In this document: positions 1 through 8,676 of the stretch, one piece after another
Layout of the letters: each line of letters opens with the position of its first letter
How positions within the stretch are numbered: the stretch's first letter is position 1
Assembly (NCBI GenBank): GCA_023150565.1
Contig: JAKLKR010000009.1
Location: 1-37,138 of the forward strand
Length of the DNA: 37,138 nucleotides
Direction: 5' to 3'
DNA from: Planctomycetota bacterium
Lineage (GTDB): Bacteria > Planctomycetota > UBA11346
Translations under genes and position numbers: made by a program
Notes under the pieces: model-generated
What the model was told of the DNA's origin: nothing
The model's input: only the letters and a program-made list of their open reading frames with translations
Database searches by the model: none

Positions 1-405
1 ACCTGCGCCGCGGTGGCGCCCTCGCCCAGGCCGATGGCGGAACGGCGCAGGCGGTCGCCCTCGTCGAGCACCAGGAAGCGCCCGCTCACCAGCCAGCCGG
101 CGGCCGGCGGCGCCTCGCCGGGGCGCTGGCGGCGGGCGGCGATGCCGGCCTTGGTGAGGTCGGCCACCAGGGTGTCGGCGAGCAGGGCGGTGAGCTGGGC
201 CGCGCGCTGCTCCGGGCTGCCGTGCTCGCCGGTGCGCACCCGCTGGCGCAGCCGGCCCACCACCCCGGGGGCGGCGGGGGCGTCCTCGGCCAGCAGGGCC
301 GGATCGCAGGCGAAGTCCGCCACCGCCACCCCCGGCCGGATCCGGCCGGGATCCCGCGCAGGCGGCGAGCAGGACGGCGAGCAGCAGGAGCGGCAGGCGG
401 GGCAT
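1..405 (-). pseudogene. Partial lipoprotein gene running off the left edge; signal peptide/lipobox frame (MPRLPLLLLAVLLAACAGS) and mature frame (VAVADFACDPALLAEDAPAAPGVVGRLRQRV...) are offset by one base at a C5/G5 run
   Basis: Manual minus-strand translation: ATG at 405-403, lipobox LLAAC, frame change at CCCCC 329-333; dropping one base joins the two segments. Confidence 0.5.
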
Positions 406-541
406 GCCAGCGACCCTATCCCGGTGGCGGAGCGCGGGAACCACCTCCGACTGGCATCCCCGCCCGCTGCGCTATGGTCCCGGCCCATATGCGACGCTTT
501 GCCGGACCGGTGCCGCCGCGAACTAGCCGCTGAGCGGTCCT

Positions 542-562
542 GCGCCCGCAGGTCGCGGGCGC
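542..562 (+). other. GC-rich hairpin in the thrS 5' leader
   Basis: GCGCCCGC (542-549) / GCGGGCGC (555-562), perfect 8-bp stem, 5-nt loop, 48 nt before the thrS ATG. Confidence 0.45.
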
Positions 563-609
563 CCGCACGCCATCCTTCCCGAAACTCCCGGCCCCCTCCA
601 GGGATCACC

Positions 610-2574
610 ATGCCCCGCATCACCCTTCCCGACGGCAAAGTCCTCGAATTCCCCGGCGCCGTCACCGGCCAGCAGGTCGCCGAGGCGATCGGCCCCGGCC
701 TCGCCCGCAAGGCCCTGGCGGTCAAGCTCGACGGCAGCGCCATCGTCGACCTCGCCCGCCCGATCGAGCGCGACTGCGCGCTGTCGGTGATCACCGCCAG
801 CAACGACAACCCCGAGGCCCTCACCCTGCTGCGCCACTCATGCGCGCACGTGCTGGCCGAGGCGGTGTGCGCGATCGTGCCCGGCACCCGCCTGGCCTAC
901 GGCCCGCCGATCGACGACGGCTTCTTCTACGACCTCGCCCCCGGGCGGCCGATCACCAGCGACGACTTCCCGGCCATCGAGGCCAAGATGCGCGAGATCG
1001 TCGCCGCCAAGCGGCCGTTCACCCGCTGCGAGGTCAGCCGCGAGGAGGGCCTGCGCCGCACCGAGGGCGACAAGTACAAGCGCGACAACGCCGAGCGCGC
1101 CATCGCCAAGGGCGCCGAGTCGCTGTCGTTCTACGTCACCGGGGCCGCCGGCGCCGGCTGGGAGGACCTCTGCGCCGGCCCGCACGTGCCGCACACCGGC
1201 TGGCTGGCGGCGTTCAAGGTGATGTCGGTGGCCGGCGCCTACTGGCACGGCGACCAGAAGGGCGACCAGCTCACCCGCCTGTACGGCACCTGCTTCGCCG
1301 ACGAGAAGGCGCTCAAGGCCCACCTCACCCGCATCGAGGAGGCCAAGAAGCGCGACCACCGCAAGCTCGGCCGCGAGATGGACCTGTTCCACCTCGACGA
1401 GGAGAACCCCGGCCAGGTGTTCTGGCACCCCAAGGGCTGGTCGATCTACCTGACCCTCGAGGCCTACGTGCGCGCCCGCATCCGCGCCAACGGCTACGTC
1501 GAGGTCAAGACCCCCGCGGTGATGCCCAAGAGCCTGTGGGAGCGCAGCGGCCACTGGGCCAAGTACCGCGAGAACATGTTCATCACCGAGAGCGAGACGC
1601 GCGAGTTCGCGCTCAAGCCGATGAACTGCCCGGGGCACATCGAGATCTTCCGCCAGGGGCTGAAGAGCTACCGCGACCTGCCGCTGCGCATGGCCGAGTT
1701 CGGCTCCTGCACCCGCAACGAGCTGTCGGGGGCCCTGCACGGCATCATGCGCGTGCGCGGCTTCGTGCAGGACGACGCCCACATCTTCTGCACCGAGGCG
1801 CAGATCCCCTCCGAGGTGGCGGCGTTCTGCCGGCTGCTCAAGGAGATGTACGCCGACTTCGGCTTCACCGACGAGCGCGTGACGGTGAAGTTCAGCACCC
1901 GTCCGGCCCTGCGCGTGGGCACCGACGAGCAGTGGGACCGCGCCGAGAAGGCGCTGGCCGAGGCCTGCGCCTTCGCCGGCCTGAAGTACACCATCGCCCC
2001 GGGCGAAGGCGCGTTCTACGGCCCCAAGCTCGAGTTCACCCTGGTCGACGCCCTCGGCCGCGGCTGGCAGTGCGGCACCATCCAGGTCGACTCGCAGCTG
2101 CCCTCGGCCGAGCGCCTCGACGCCACCTTCATCGGCGAGGACGGGCAGAAGCACCACCCGGTGATGCTGCACCGCGCCATCCTCGGCTCGCTCGAGCGCT
2201 TCATCGGCATCCTCATCGAGCACTTCAACGGCAAGTTCCCGCTGTGGCTGGCGCCGGAGCAGATCCGCGTGCTGCCCATCACCGACGACCACCTGCCCTA
2301 CGCCCGCGCGGTGCGCGAGCGCCTGGCGGCGGCCGGCCTGCGCGCCGCGGTCGACGAGACCCCGGACAAGCTCGGGGCGAAGATCCGCCTGGCGCGCCAG
2401 GAGCGCGTGACCTACTTCGCGGTGGTGGGCGCCGAGGAGGTCGCGTCGTCGACGGTGGCGCTGCAGAACCAGGCCGGGGCCAAGCTCGGCAGCGTGACCC
2501 TCGACGACCTGGTGCGCCGCCTGCAGCAGGAGGTCGACGAGAAGCGCCTGCCGGCGGTCGACGCCGCGGGCTGA
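610..2574 (+). CDS. thrS: Threonyl-tRNA synthetase
   Basis: MPRITLPDGKVLEFPGAVTG (TGS domain), HSCAHVLAEAV, MNCPGHIEIF, ELSGALHGIMRVRGFVQDDAHIF, HRAILGSLERFIGILIEH; the longer ORF from 13 is a spurious upstream extension. Confidence 0.97.
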   Translation: MPRITLPDGKVLEFPGAVTGQQVAEAIGPGLARKALAVKLDGSAIVDLARPIERDCALSVITASNDNPEALTLLRHSCAHVLAEAVCAIVPGTRLAYGPPIDDGFFYDLAPGRPITSDDFPAIEAKMREIVAAKRPFTRCEVSREEGLRRTEGDKYKRDNAERAIAKGAESLSFYVTGAAGAGWEDLCAGPHVPHTGWLAAFKVMSVAGAYWHGDQKGDQLTRLYGTCFADEKALKAHLTRIEEAKKRDHRKLGREMDLFHLDEENPGQVFWHPKGWSIYLTLEAYVRARIRANGYVEVKTPAVMPKSLWERSGHWAKYRENMFITESETREFALKPMNCPGHIEIFRQGLKSYRDLPLRMAEFGSCTRNELSGALHGIMRVRGFVQDDAHIFCTEAQIPSEVAAFCRLLKEMYADFGFTDERVTVKFSTRPALRVGTDEQWDRAEKALAEACAFAGLKYTIAPGEGAFYGPKLEFTLVDALGRGWQCGTIQVDSQLPSAERLDATFIGEDGQKHHPVMLHRAILGSLERFIGILIEHFNGKFPLWLAPEQIRVLPITDDHLPYARAVRERLAAAGLRAAVDETPDKLGAKIRLARQERVTYFAVVGAEEVASSTVALQNQAGAKLGSVTLDDLVRRLQQEVDEKRLPAVDAAG

Positions 2575-3140
2575 GTGGTGGAAACCACCCATCGCGGGTG
2601 GAATTCCCGCGGCTACCTGCCGCATTTCGATGCGGCGGGGGTCTACCAGGCCATCACCTACCGGCTGGCGGATTCCCTGCCGCAGGAGGCGCTGGAGCGG
2701 ATCGAGCGGGAGATCGACAGCCTTCCCCCTGACGAACGCACAAGCGAGCGTCGCCGGCGCTGCGATGCCTGGCTCGACCGCGGAGTCGGCGCCTGTCATT
2801 TGCGCGATGAACGCATTGCCTCCATCGTGCGCGATGGCTGGCAGCATTTTGACCAGGAACGCTACCAGTTGTGCGAATGGGTCATCATGCCCAACCATGT
2901 CCATGTGCTGATCCGCGAACGGCCCGGCTTCCCCCTCGCCCAGGTGGTCGATTCGTGGAAGAGCTGGACTGGCAGAAAGGCCAACCAAGCGCTTGGCCGC
3001 AGCGGGGCGTTCTGGCAGGCCGACTACTGGGACCGCTTCATCCGCGATGAGCGGCACTACTGCGATACCGTGGCATACATCCACGACAACCCGGTGAAGG
3101 CGGGATTGGCCCGCTCCCCAAATGACTGGCCGTGGTCCAG
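2575..3140 (+). mobile_element. RAYT (REP-associated tyrosine transposase) domain
   Basis: HUH and Tyr motifs apparently intact, directly followed by REP-like repeats. Confidence 0.8.
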
Positions 3141-4272
3141 TGCCGCCCCAAGAGCGGCCCAGAGGGCCGCGCTCCCGGGGGGGACACCGTGCGACGACTT
3201 GCCGGATGCCGCCCCAAGAGCGGCCCAGAGGGCCGCGCTCCCGGGGAAGACACCATGCGACGCCGGATGCGAGCCCGGGAGCGCGGCCCTCCGGGCCGCT
3301 CTTTCTTCTTCCTGGCCCGCCGGCCTGGAGCCCCTCGGCGGCTCCCTCGCCGACGCCTTCGGCGCCGATGCCGCCGGCGATCTGCTCGCCGCCCTCGCCC
3401 GGCCGCGCCGCCCGGCCTTCCGCGCCAACCTGCTGCGCGCCACCGCCGCCGAGGTGCAGGCGGCCTGCGCCGCCGCCGGCATCCGCTGCGACCCGCTGCC
3501 CTTGGCCCCCTGGGCCTTCGCCACCGACGCCGCCGGCGAGGCCGCGCTCAAGCGCTCGCCGCTGATGGCCGAGGGCCGCATCTATCTGCAGTCGCCCACC
3601 AGCCAGCTCGCCGCCCTGCTCGCCGACCCGCGCCCGGGGCTGCCCTGGCTCGACGCCTGCGCCGCGCCCGGGGGCAAGACCGGCGTCCTCGCCATGCTCG
3701 CCGGCGCCGCCACTCCCGGCCTGGCGCTGGAGCGCGCGCGGGTGCGCTACGAGCTGCTGCGCCACAACCTCGCGCGCCAGGGCTGCGCCCAGGTCGGGGC
3801 GCGCTGCTGCGATGCCCGGCATCCCGACCCCGCGCTGCGCCGCCGGCGCTTCGCCCGCATCCTGGTCGACGCCCCCTGCGCCGGCAGCGGCACCATCGAC
3901 CCCGGCGAGGCGCGCACCTTCGCCCACCTCGCCGGGCGCTACGACGGCTACATCGCGATCAAGGCCGAGCAGCAGTACGGCATCGTGCTGGCCGCCGCCG
4001 ACCTGCTCGCGGGCGACGGCGTGCTCACCTACTGCACCTGCTCGCTCGACCCGGCCGAGAACGAGGCGCTGGTGGCGGCGGTGCTGGCGGCGCGCCCGGA
4101 GCTGGCCTGCACGCCCTTCCCGGCCCTGCCGCCGCTGCCCACCCCGCGCCGCGCCGCCGCGCTGCGCTGGTGCGGCCACGACCTGCCGCCCGAGGTCGCC
4201 CATGCCCTGCGCCTCGACCCCGGCCCCGGCGGCGAGGGCTTCTTCGTCGCCCGGCTGGCGCGACGGGGCTGA
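2575..4272 (+). CDS. In-frame fusion ORF: N-terminal REP-associated tyrosine transposase (Y1/HUH) + C-terminal NOL1/NOP2/Sun (RsmB-like) m5C rRNA methyltransferase
   Basis: RAYT signatures RGWNSRGYLPHFDAAGVYQAITYRLADSLP, MPNHVHVL (HUH), YIHDNPVKAGL (Tyr); methyltransferase signatures LDACAAPGGKTG, VDAPCAGSGTIDPGEART, TYCTCSLDPAENE; no stop between. Confidence 0.85.
   Translation: MVETTHRGWNSRGYLPHFDAAGVYQAITYRLADSLPQEALERIEREIDSLPPDERTSERRRRCDAWLDRGVGACHLRDERIASIVRDGWQHFDQERYQLCEWVIMPNHVHVLIRERPGFPLAQVVDSWKSWTGRKANQALGRSGAFWQADYWDRFIRDERHYCDTVAYIHDNPVKAGLARSPNDWPWSSAAPRAAQRAALPGGTPCDDLPDAAPRAAQRAALPGKTPCDAGCEPGSAALRAALSSSWPAGLEPLGGSLADAFGADAAGDLLAALARPRRPAFRANLLRATAAEVQAACAAAGIRCDPLPLAPWAFATDAAGEAALKRSPLMAEGRIYLQSPTSQLAALLADPRPGLPWLDACAAPGGKTGVLAMLAGAATPGLALERARVRYELLRHNLARQGCAQVGARCCDARHPDPALRRRRFARILVDAPCAGSGTIDPGEARTFAHLAGRYDGYIAIKAEQQYGIVLAAADLLAGDGVLTYCTCSLDPAENEALVAAVLAARPELACTPFPALPPLPTPRRAAALRWCGHDLPPEVAHALRLDPGPGGEGFFVARLARRG
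3141..3246 (+). repeat. Two perfect 40-bp direct REP-like repeats (3141-3180, 3207-3246), 66-bp period
   Basis: TGCCGCCCCAAGAGCGGCCCAGAGGGCCGCGCTCCCGGGG twice; hairpin GCGGCCC-AGA-GGGCCGC; period of 22 codons preserves the frame. Confidence 0.9.
3271..3303 (-). repeat. Third, inverted copy of the REP-like repeat
   Basis: GAGCCCGGGAGCGCGGCCCTCCGGGCCGCTCTT is the reverse complement of AAGAGCGGCCC-NNN-GGGCCGCGCTCCCGGG (BIME-like arrangement). Confidence 0.85.
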
Positions 4273-4312
4273 CCCGGCTGGCGGCGCGGACGGGGGCGAC
4301 TAGCCTCGCCGC

Positions 4313-6196
4313 ATGGAACTCGCCGCCTACGACTCCCTGATCGCCAAGCTCGAGCAGTCGGCCCTGCGCGACCCCGCCTGGTACCGCACCCGGGTCGGGC
4401 TGATGGCCGCCCTCGGCTATGCCGTGGTCGGCCTGATGGGGCTGCTGGCGCTGGCCCTGGTGGGAGCAGGGGTCGGCCTGGTGGTGGCCGATCTGCAGTC
4501 CCGCCACCTGCACGGCGGGGTGGTCAAGATCGCCTTCATCCTGGCGGCGCTGGGCGGCACCCTGGCGTGGGCGCTGCTGCGCGGCCTGTGGGTGTCGTTC
4601 GAGGCTCCCGAGGGCATCACCCTGGCGCGCGGCCAGGCGCCCGAGCTGGAGGCCGAGATCGAGCGCCTGCGCACCGAGCTGGGCGCCCCGCCCATCCACC
4701 GCATCGTGCTCACCGCCGACTTCAACGCCGCGCTCTACCAGCGCCCGCTGCTGGGGCCGTTCGGCTGGTACCGCAACCACCTCATCCTCGGCCTGCCGCT
4801 GCTGCGCCTGTTCACCGTCGACCAGGCGCGCTCGGTGATCGCCCACGAGCTGGGCCACCTGCACGGCGCCCACGGGCGCTTCGGGGCGTGGATCCACCGC
4901 CTGCGCGCGACCTGGGGCCGGCTCGCCGAGCGCACCGGCGGCTGGTGGGGAGTGGGGGCCTTCCTGCGCTGGTACGCGCCGCTGTTCAACGCCTACTCCT
5001 TCGTGCTCGCGCGCGAGCAGGAGCGCGAGGCCGACCGCGCCGCCGCGCGCCTGTGCGGGGCGGCGGCCTGCGCCGGGGCGCTGATGCGCTCGGCGGTGGC
5101 CGGGCGGCTGGCCGGGGGCTTCTGGAGCACGCTCGCGCGCCGCGCCCGCCGCGACGCGCAGCCGCCCACCGACCTGGTCGACCTGCAATCCGGCGCCCTC
5201 GCCGCCCTGCCGCCGGCGGCGGCACGCTGGCTGGGCGAGGAGCTGGCGCGCATCGACAACCGCGAGGATCCCCACCCCTGCCTGCGCAACCGCCTGGAGC
5301 TGGTGGGCGCGCCGGTGCCGACCACCGCCCTGCCGGCGCTGCCGGGCGGGGCCGGGGGCGCCGCGCGCGCCTGGCTGGGCCCGCTCGACGCCGCCCTCGG
5401 CACGCGCATGTCCGAGGACTGGGCGCAGCGCAGCGGCGAGGCCTGGCGCGCCCGCCACCAGGAGGGCGAGGAGATGCGCCGCCGCCTCGCCGAGCTGGAG
5501 CGGCTGGAGTCCCCCGACCGCGACCAGCGCTGGGAGCGGGTGGCGCTGCAGCGCGAGCTGGAGGGTCCCGAAGCGGCGCGCGCCGCCCTCGAGGCCTTCG
5601 TCGCCGCCCACCTCGACCACGCCCCCGGGCTGTTCCATCTCGGCAGCGACCTGCTCGAGGACGGCGACGAGCGCGGCCTGGAGCTGGTGCGCCGGGCCAT
5701 GTCCCTCGATGCCGATGCGCTGGGGGCCGGCAGCATCCTGCTCAAGGAATGGGGCGACACCCACGGCCTCCACGACCTCGCCGCCGAGGCCGAGCGCCTG
5801 GGCGTGGAGCGCGCCGCGCTCGAACGCCGGGCCGCCGAGGAGCGCAGCCGGCTGCCGCCGCCCAAGCGCCTGCGCCCGCACCAGCTCGACGCCGCGGCGC
5901 TGGCCGCGCTCGCCGGCACCCTCGCCGCCCATCCCGAGGTCGCCGCCGCCGACCTCGCCGGGGTCGAGGTCGCGCACCTGCCCGAGAAGCCCTTCCACCT
6001 GCTGGTGGTGCGGGTGGGGACGGCGTGGTGGAAGATGCGCAGCCAGGCCGCCGACGACCGCCTGCTCACCGCCCTGGCCGAGAGCGTGCGCCTGCCCGGC
6101 AACTGCTTCATCATCAACGGCAAGGGCGACACCGCGGCGAGCGCCAAGGCGGCGGCCAAGCAGCCCGGGGCGCGGGTGTACCAGCGCGCGGAGTGA
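4313..6196 (+). CDS. M48-family (HtpX/Ste24-like) membrane metallopeptidase with long C-terminal region
   Basis: N-terminal TM segments; VIAHELGHLHGAHGRF (HExxH); downstream AREQEREADRAAARLCG. Confidence 0.88.
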   Translation: MELAAYDSLIAKLEQSALRDPAWYRTRVGLMAALGYAVVGLMGLLALALVGAGVGLVVADLQSRHLHGGVVKIAFILAALGGTLAWALLRGLWVSFEAPEGITLARGQAPELEAEIERLRTELGAPPIHRIVLTADFNAALYQRPLLGPFGWYRNHLILGLPLLRLFTVDQARSVIAHELGHLHGAHGRFGAWIHRLRATWGRLAERTGGWWGVGAFLRWYAPLFNAYSFVLAREQEREADRAAARLCGAAACAGALMRSAVAGRLAGGFWSTLARRARRDAQPPTDLVDLQSGALAALPPAAARWLGEELARIDNREDPHPCLRNRLELVGAPVPTTALPALPGGAGGAARAWLGPLDAALGTRMSEDWAQRSGEAWRARHQEGEEMRRRLAELERLESPDRDQRWERVALQRELEGPEAARAALEAFVAAHLDHAPGLFHLGSDLLEDGDERGLELVRRAMSLDADALGAGSILLKEWGDTHGLHDLAAEAERLGVERAALERRAAEERSRLPPPKRLRPHQLDAAALAALAGTLAAHPEVAAADLAGVEVAHLPEKPFHLLVVRVGTAWWKMRSQAADDRLLTALAESVRLPGNCFIINGKGDTAASAKAAAKQPGARVYQRAE

Positions 6197-6211
6197 GATC
6201 GGCCGGCGGCG

Positions 6212-6802
6212 TCAGAGCGGGAAGACGCGGTGGAACAGCTCGCCGCGGCTGGCCACCCCGAGCTTGCGATAGGCCTGGGACAGCGCGTTCTTCACCGACT
6301 GCTCGCCCAGGCCGAGGGCGCCGGCGATCTCGGCGTTGCCCAGGCCCTTGAGCACCAGGGTCACCAGCTCGCGTTCGCGCGCGGCCAGCGGCAGGGTCGA
6401 CAGGCGCAGGGCGAACAGGCGGTCGACGCCGTCCTCGTGCTCGCGCCGGTCGAGCACCCGGTGCAGCGCCTGGTCGAGCTGGGCGGCCGAGAACGGCTTC
6501 TCCAGCAGGTAGGCGGCACCGGCGTTGAGCGCCGCCAGCACCCGCTCCTTGTCGCCGAAGGCGGTGATCACCAGCCGCGCCGCCCCCGGGCAGCCGAGCC
6601 GGCAGGCCGCCAGCAGCTCGAGGCCGTCGCGCCCGGGCATCACCAGGTCGGTCACCAGCGCATCCCAGCCCTCGCCCAGGCGGGCGGCGGCGGCATCGCC
6701 ATCGGGAGCCCCGTGGGCGTCCCAGCCCAGCCGGCGCAGGCCGCGCACCAGCATCTCGCGCGCGTCGGCCTCGTCCTCGGCCAGCAGCACCCGCCGGCTC
6801 AT
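6212..6802 (-). CDS. Response regulator, REC + LuxR-type HTH
   Basis: MSRRVLLAEDEADAREMLVRGL...ALVTDLVMPGRDGLELL...EKPFSAAQL; LVLKGLGNAEIAGALGLGEQSVKNALSQAYRKLGV. Confidence 0.9.
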   Translation of the reverse strand: MSRRVLLAEDEADAREMLVRGLRRLGWDAHGAPDGDAAAARLGEGWDALVTDLVMPGRDGLELLAACRLGCPGAARLVITAFGDKERVLAALNAGAAYLLEKPFSAAQLDQALHRVLDRREHEDGVDRLFALRLSTLPLAARERELVTLVLKGLGNAEIAGALGLGEQSVKNALSQAYRKLGVASRGELFHRVFPL

Positions 6803-7659
6803 CGGCTGTTCCGCGGCAGGCGCAGCCGCGCCACCACCAGCCCGTCGCGCCCGCACATCTCCAGGCTGCCGCGCACGCTCTCGGCCAACTGGCGGCTGAT
6901 GAACAGGCCCAGGCCCAGGCCGTCCGGCTTGGCGCTGCCCAGCGGACCCCGCCCGGCATCGGGCGGGAGGCGGCCGGGATTGGCCAGTTCGAGCAGCCAG
7001 GCCGCGGGCTCGCGCTCCAGGCGCACGGCCACCGCCGCATCGCCGACCAGGGCGGCGCGGGCGTTGCGCAGCAGGTTGCCCAGCACCAGGCGCACCAGCG
7101 CCGGCTCGACCGCCACCGGCGCCGGGCCGGCGGGCAGGGTCAGCGGCAGCGGACGGCCCTGGGCAGCCTCGGCGGCAAGGCATTCGCCCAGCAGTTCGAC
7201 CAGGTCGCAGGGCTCGGCCGGGGCCGCCTGGGGCTCGGTCCGGGCCAGGCAGTAGACCAGGTCGACCGCCTGGCGGATGCGCTCGACGTTGGCGGCCAGG
7301 CGCTGGTGCAACTCGCCATCGCCGGCCAGGGTCCCTTCCGCCACCGCCTCGTCGAGCAGCAGGCGGAGGTTGTGCAGCGGGTTGCGCACCTCATGCGCGA
7401 CCGAGGCCGACACCACCCCGAGGGCGGAGAAGCGGCGGGTGCGCTCCTCGGCCACCCGCCGGGCGAGCAGTTCGGAGGCCATGAAGGCGGCGGCGGCGAG
7501 GCCCGGCCCCATCAGCAGCAGCTCGAAGCCGCCGGCGACGTAGACGCCCCAGTGGTCCTCCGGCAGCAGCCAGTGGTAGAGGTCGTCGAAGCACCACAGG
7601 CCCAGCCCGAGCAGCCCGGCAAGGGCGGCGCAGTACCAGGAGCGGCGGGTGGAGGCCAT
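6799..7659 (-). CDS. Membrane sensor histidine kinase
   Basis: TM segments; H-box VSASVAHEVRNPLHNLRLLLDE; N-box NLLRNARAAL; GLGLGLFISRQLAE; ATGA overlap with the response regulator. Confidence 0.9.
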   Translation of the reverse strand: MASTRRSWYCAALAGLLGLGLWCFDDLYHWLLPEDHWGVYVAGGFELLLMGPGLAAAAFMASELLARRVAEERTRRFSALGVVSASVAHEVRNPLHNLRLLLDEAVAEGTLAGDGELHQRLAANVERIRQAVDLVYCLARTEPQAAPAEPCDLVELLGECLAAEAAQGRPLPLTLPAGPAPVAVEPALVRLVLGNLLRNARAALVGDAAVAVRLEREPAAWLLELANPGRLPPDAGRGPLGSAKPDGLGLGLFISRQLAESVRGSLEMCGRDGLVVARLRLPRNSR

Positions 7660-7897
7660 GGATGCAGCCTGGGGGATGCGCGTGGCCGGGAAAGGGGACT
7701 CAGGCGGACCGGGGCGGGCCCGCCGAGTCATGCTGAACAGGCTGACGGCGCCGCCTGGAATGACCACATGCACCTGGGGCTGAAACCGCTGCGACCTCTT
7801 GGGACAACAGCGTCTTTGCGATTCGCCTGGGGCGCTGGTGGCCGCAGGTCGCCCGGCATGATCGCAAGGCCAGCAGGATGCGCATTCCCGCAGCCAG

Positions 7898-8581
7898 CTA
7901 GCGGAAATACCCCAGGTTGGGGTTGTCGCGCACCCGCGTCGCGTCATCGAGTTCGTTGCCGGGCGGGCCCTTGCGGATGGCGTCGAGATGCAGGTCGACG
8001 AAGGCGGTCACCGCCCGGCCGCGGTGGCGCCAGCCCACGGTGGCGGTGGTGACGTTGCCCAGGTGCTGGTCCTCCCAGTCGGCGAGCAGGGCGCGGTTGC
8101 CGGGATAGGTGACCGCCGACTGGCGGAACTCGCGGAAGTTGGCGCTGCCGTAGGGCTGCCAGCCCTCGTTCACCCAGTTGCTCACCCACGAGGTCGGGCG
8201 CGCCAGGATGTGGTTCATGCCGTAGCCGTACAGGCCGCTGTTGAACTTCGGCCGGTAGGCGGCGCAGCCGGTCAGGACGCCCTGGCGGCCGTTACTGGCC
8301 TGGACCGGGCTGTCGAGGTAGGGCGACACCCGGCTGGTCCACAGCACGTTGACGGTGAGTGCGGTGTTCTGCTCCTTCACCCACGGGAACATGTCCTCGT
8401 TGTCGCCGGCGTAGGCGCTGAAGGCCATCGCCACCTGGCGCAGGGAGGTGGTGCAGGCGGCCTGCTTGGCGGCATCGCGCACCAGGCCCACCGCCGGCAT
8501 CAGCATGCCGGCCAGCACCGCCACGATGGCGATGACCACCAGCAGTTCGATCAGCGAGAAGGCCCTGGCCGCCTGTGGCAT
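7898..8581 (-). CDS. Orphan type IV pseudopilin-like protein (prepilin N-terminal methylation signal)
   Basis: MPQAARAFSLIELLVVIAIVAVLAGMLMPAVGLVRDAAKQAAC; C-terminal AFVDLHLDAI. Confidence 0.9.
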   Translation of the reverse strand: MPQAARAFSLIELLVVIAIVAVLAGMLMPAVGLVRDAAKQAACTTSLRQVAMAFSAYAGDNEDMFPWVKEQNTALTVNVLWTSRVSPYLDSPVQASNGRQGVLTGCAAYRPKFNSGLYGYGMNHILARPTSWVSNWVNEGWQPYGSANFREFRQSAVTYPGNRALLADWEDQHLGNVTTATVGWRHRGRAVTAFVDLHLDAIRKGPPGNELDDATRVRDNPNLGYFR

Positions 8582-8658
8582 GACGCGCTCCTGGTCCGCC
8601 TGCAGGAGCATACCCCGGAATGCGGGATGGCGCTCAGCGGGCCGATGACGTCAGTGAT

Positions 8659-8672
8659 GATAACGTTGTCAT
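8659..8672. promoter_or_regulatory. Candidate LacI-family operator GATAACGTTGTCAT (near-palindrome ATGATAAC|GTTGTCAT), 78 bp upstream of the pseudopilin start
   Basis: Identical 14-mer at 13801-13814; adjacent perfect palindrome TGACGTCA at 8646-8653. Confidence 0.6.
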
Positions 8673-8676
8673 ACGT

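Noticed and set aside
505-540. T-box-like GGTGCCGCCGCGAAC string in the thrS leader
   Set aside because: Only loose resemblance to the T-box consensus; no specifier loop or antiterminator/terminator pair visible.
3141-3303. CRISPR-like array
   Set aside because: Only two direct copies plus one inverted copy, conserved spacer, no cas genes; it is a REP/BIME cluster.
838-4203. 1121-aa minus-strand ORF opposite thrS and the RAYT-methyltransferase gene
   Set aside because: Shadow ORF caused by high GC; low-complexity G/A/E/R/V/L composition, no domain signal, and the opposite strand carries recognisable enzymes.
7815-7868. TTGCGAT...ATCGCAA inverted repeat upstream of the histidine kinase
   Set aside because: Only 7 bp with ~40-bp spacing; expected by chance in a window this size.
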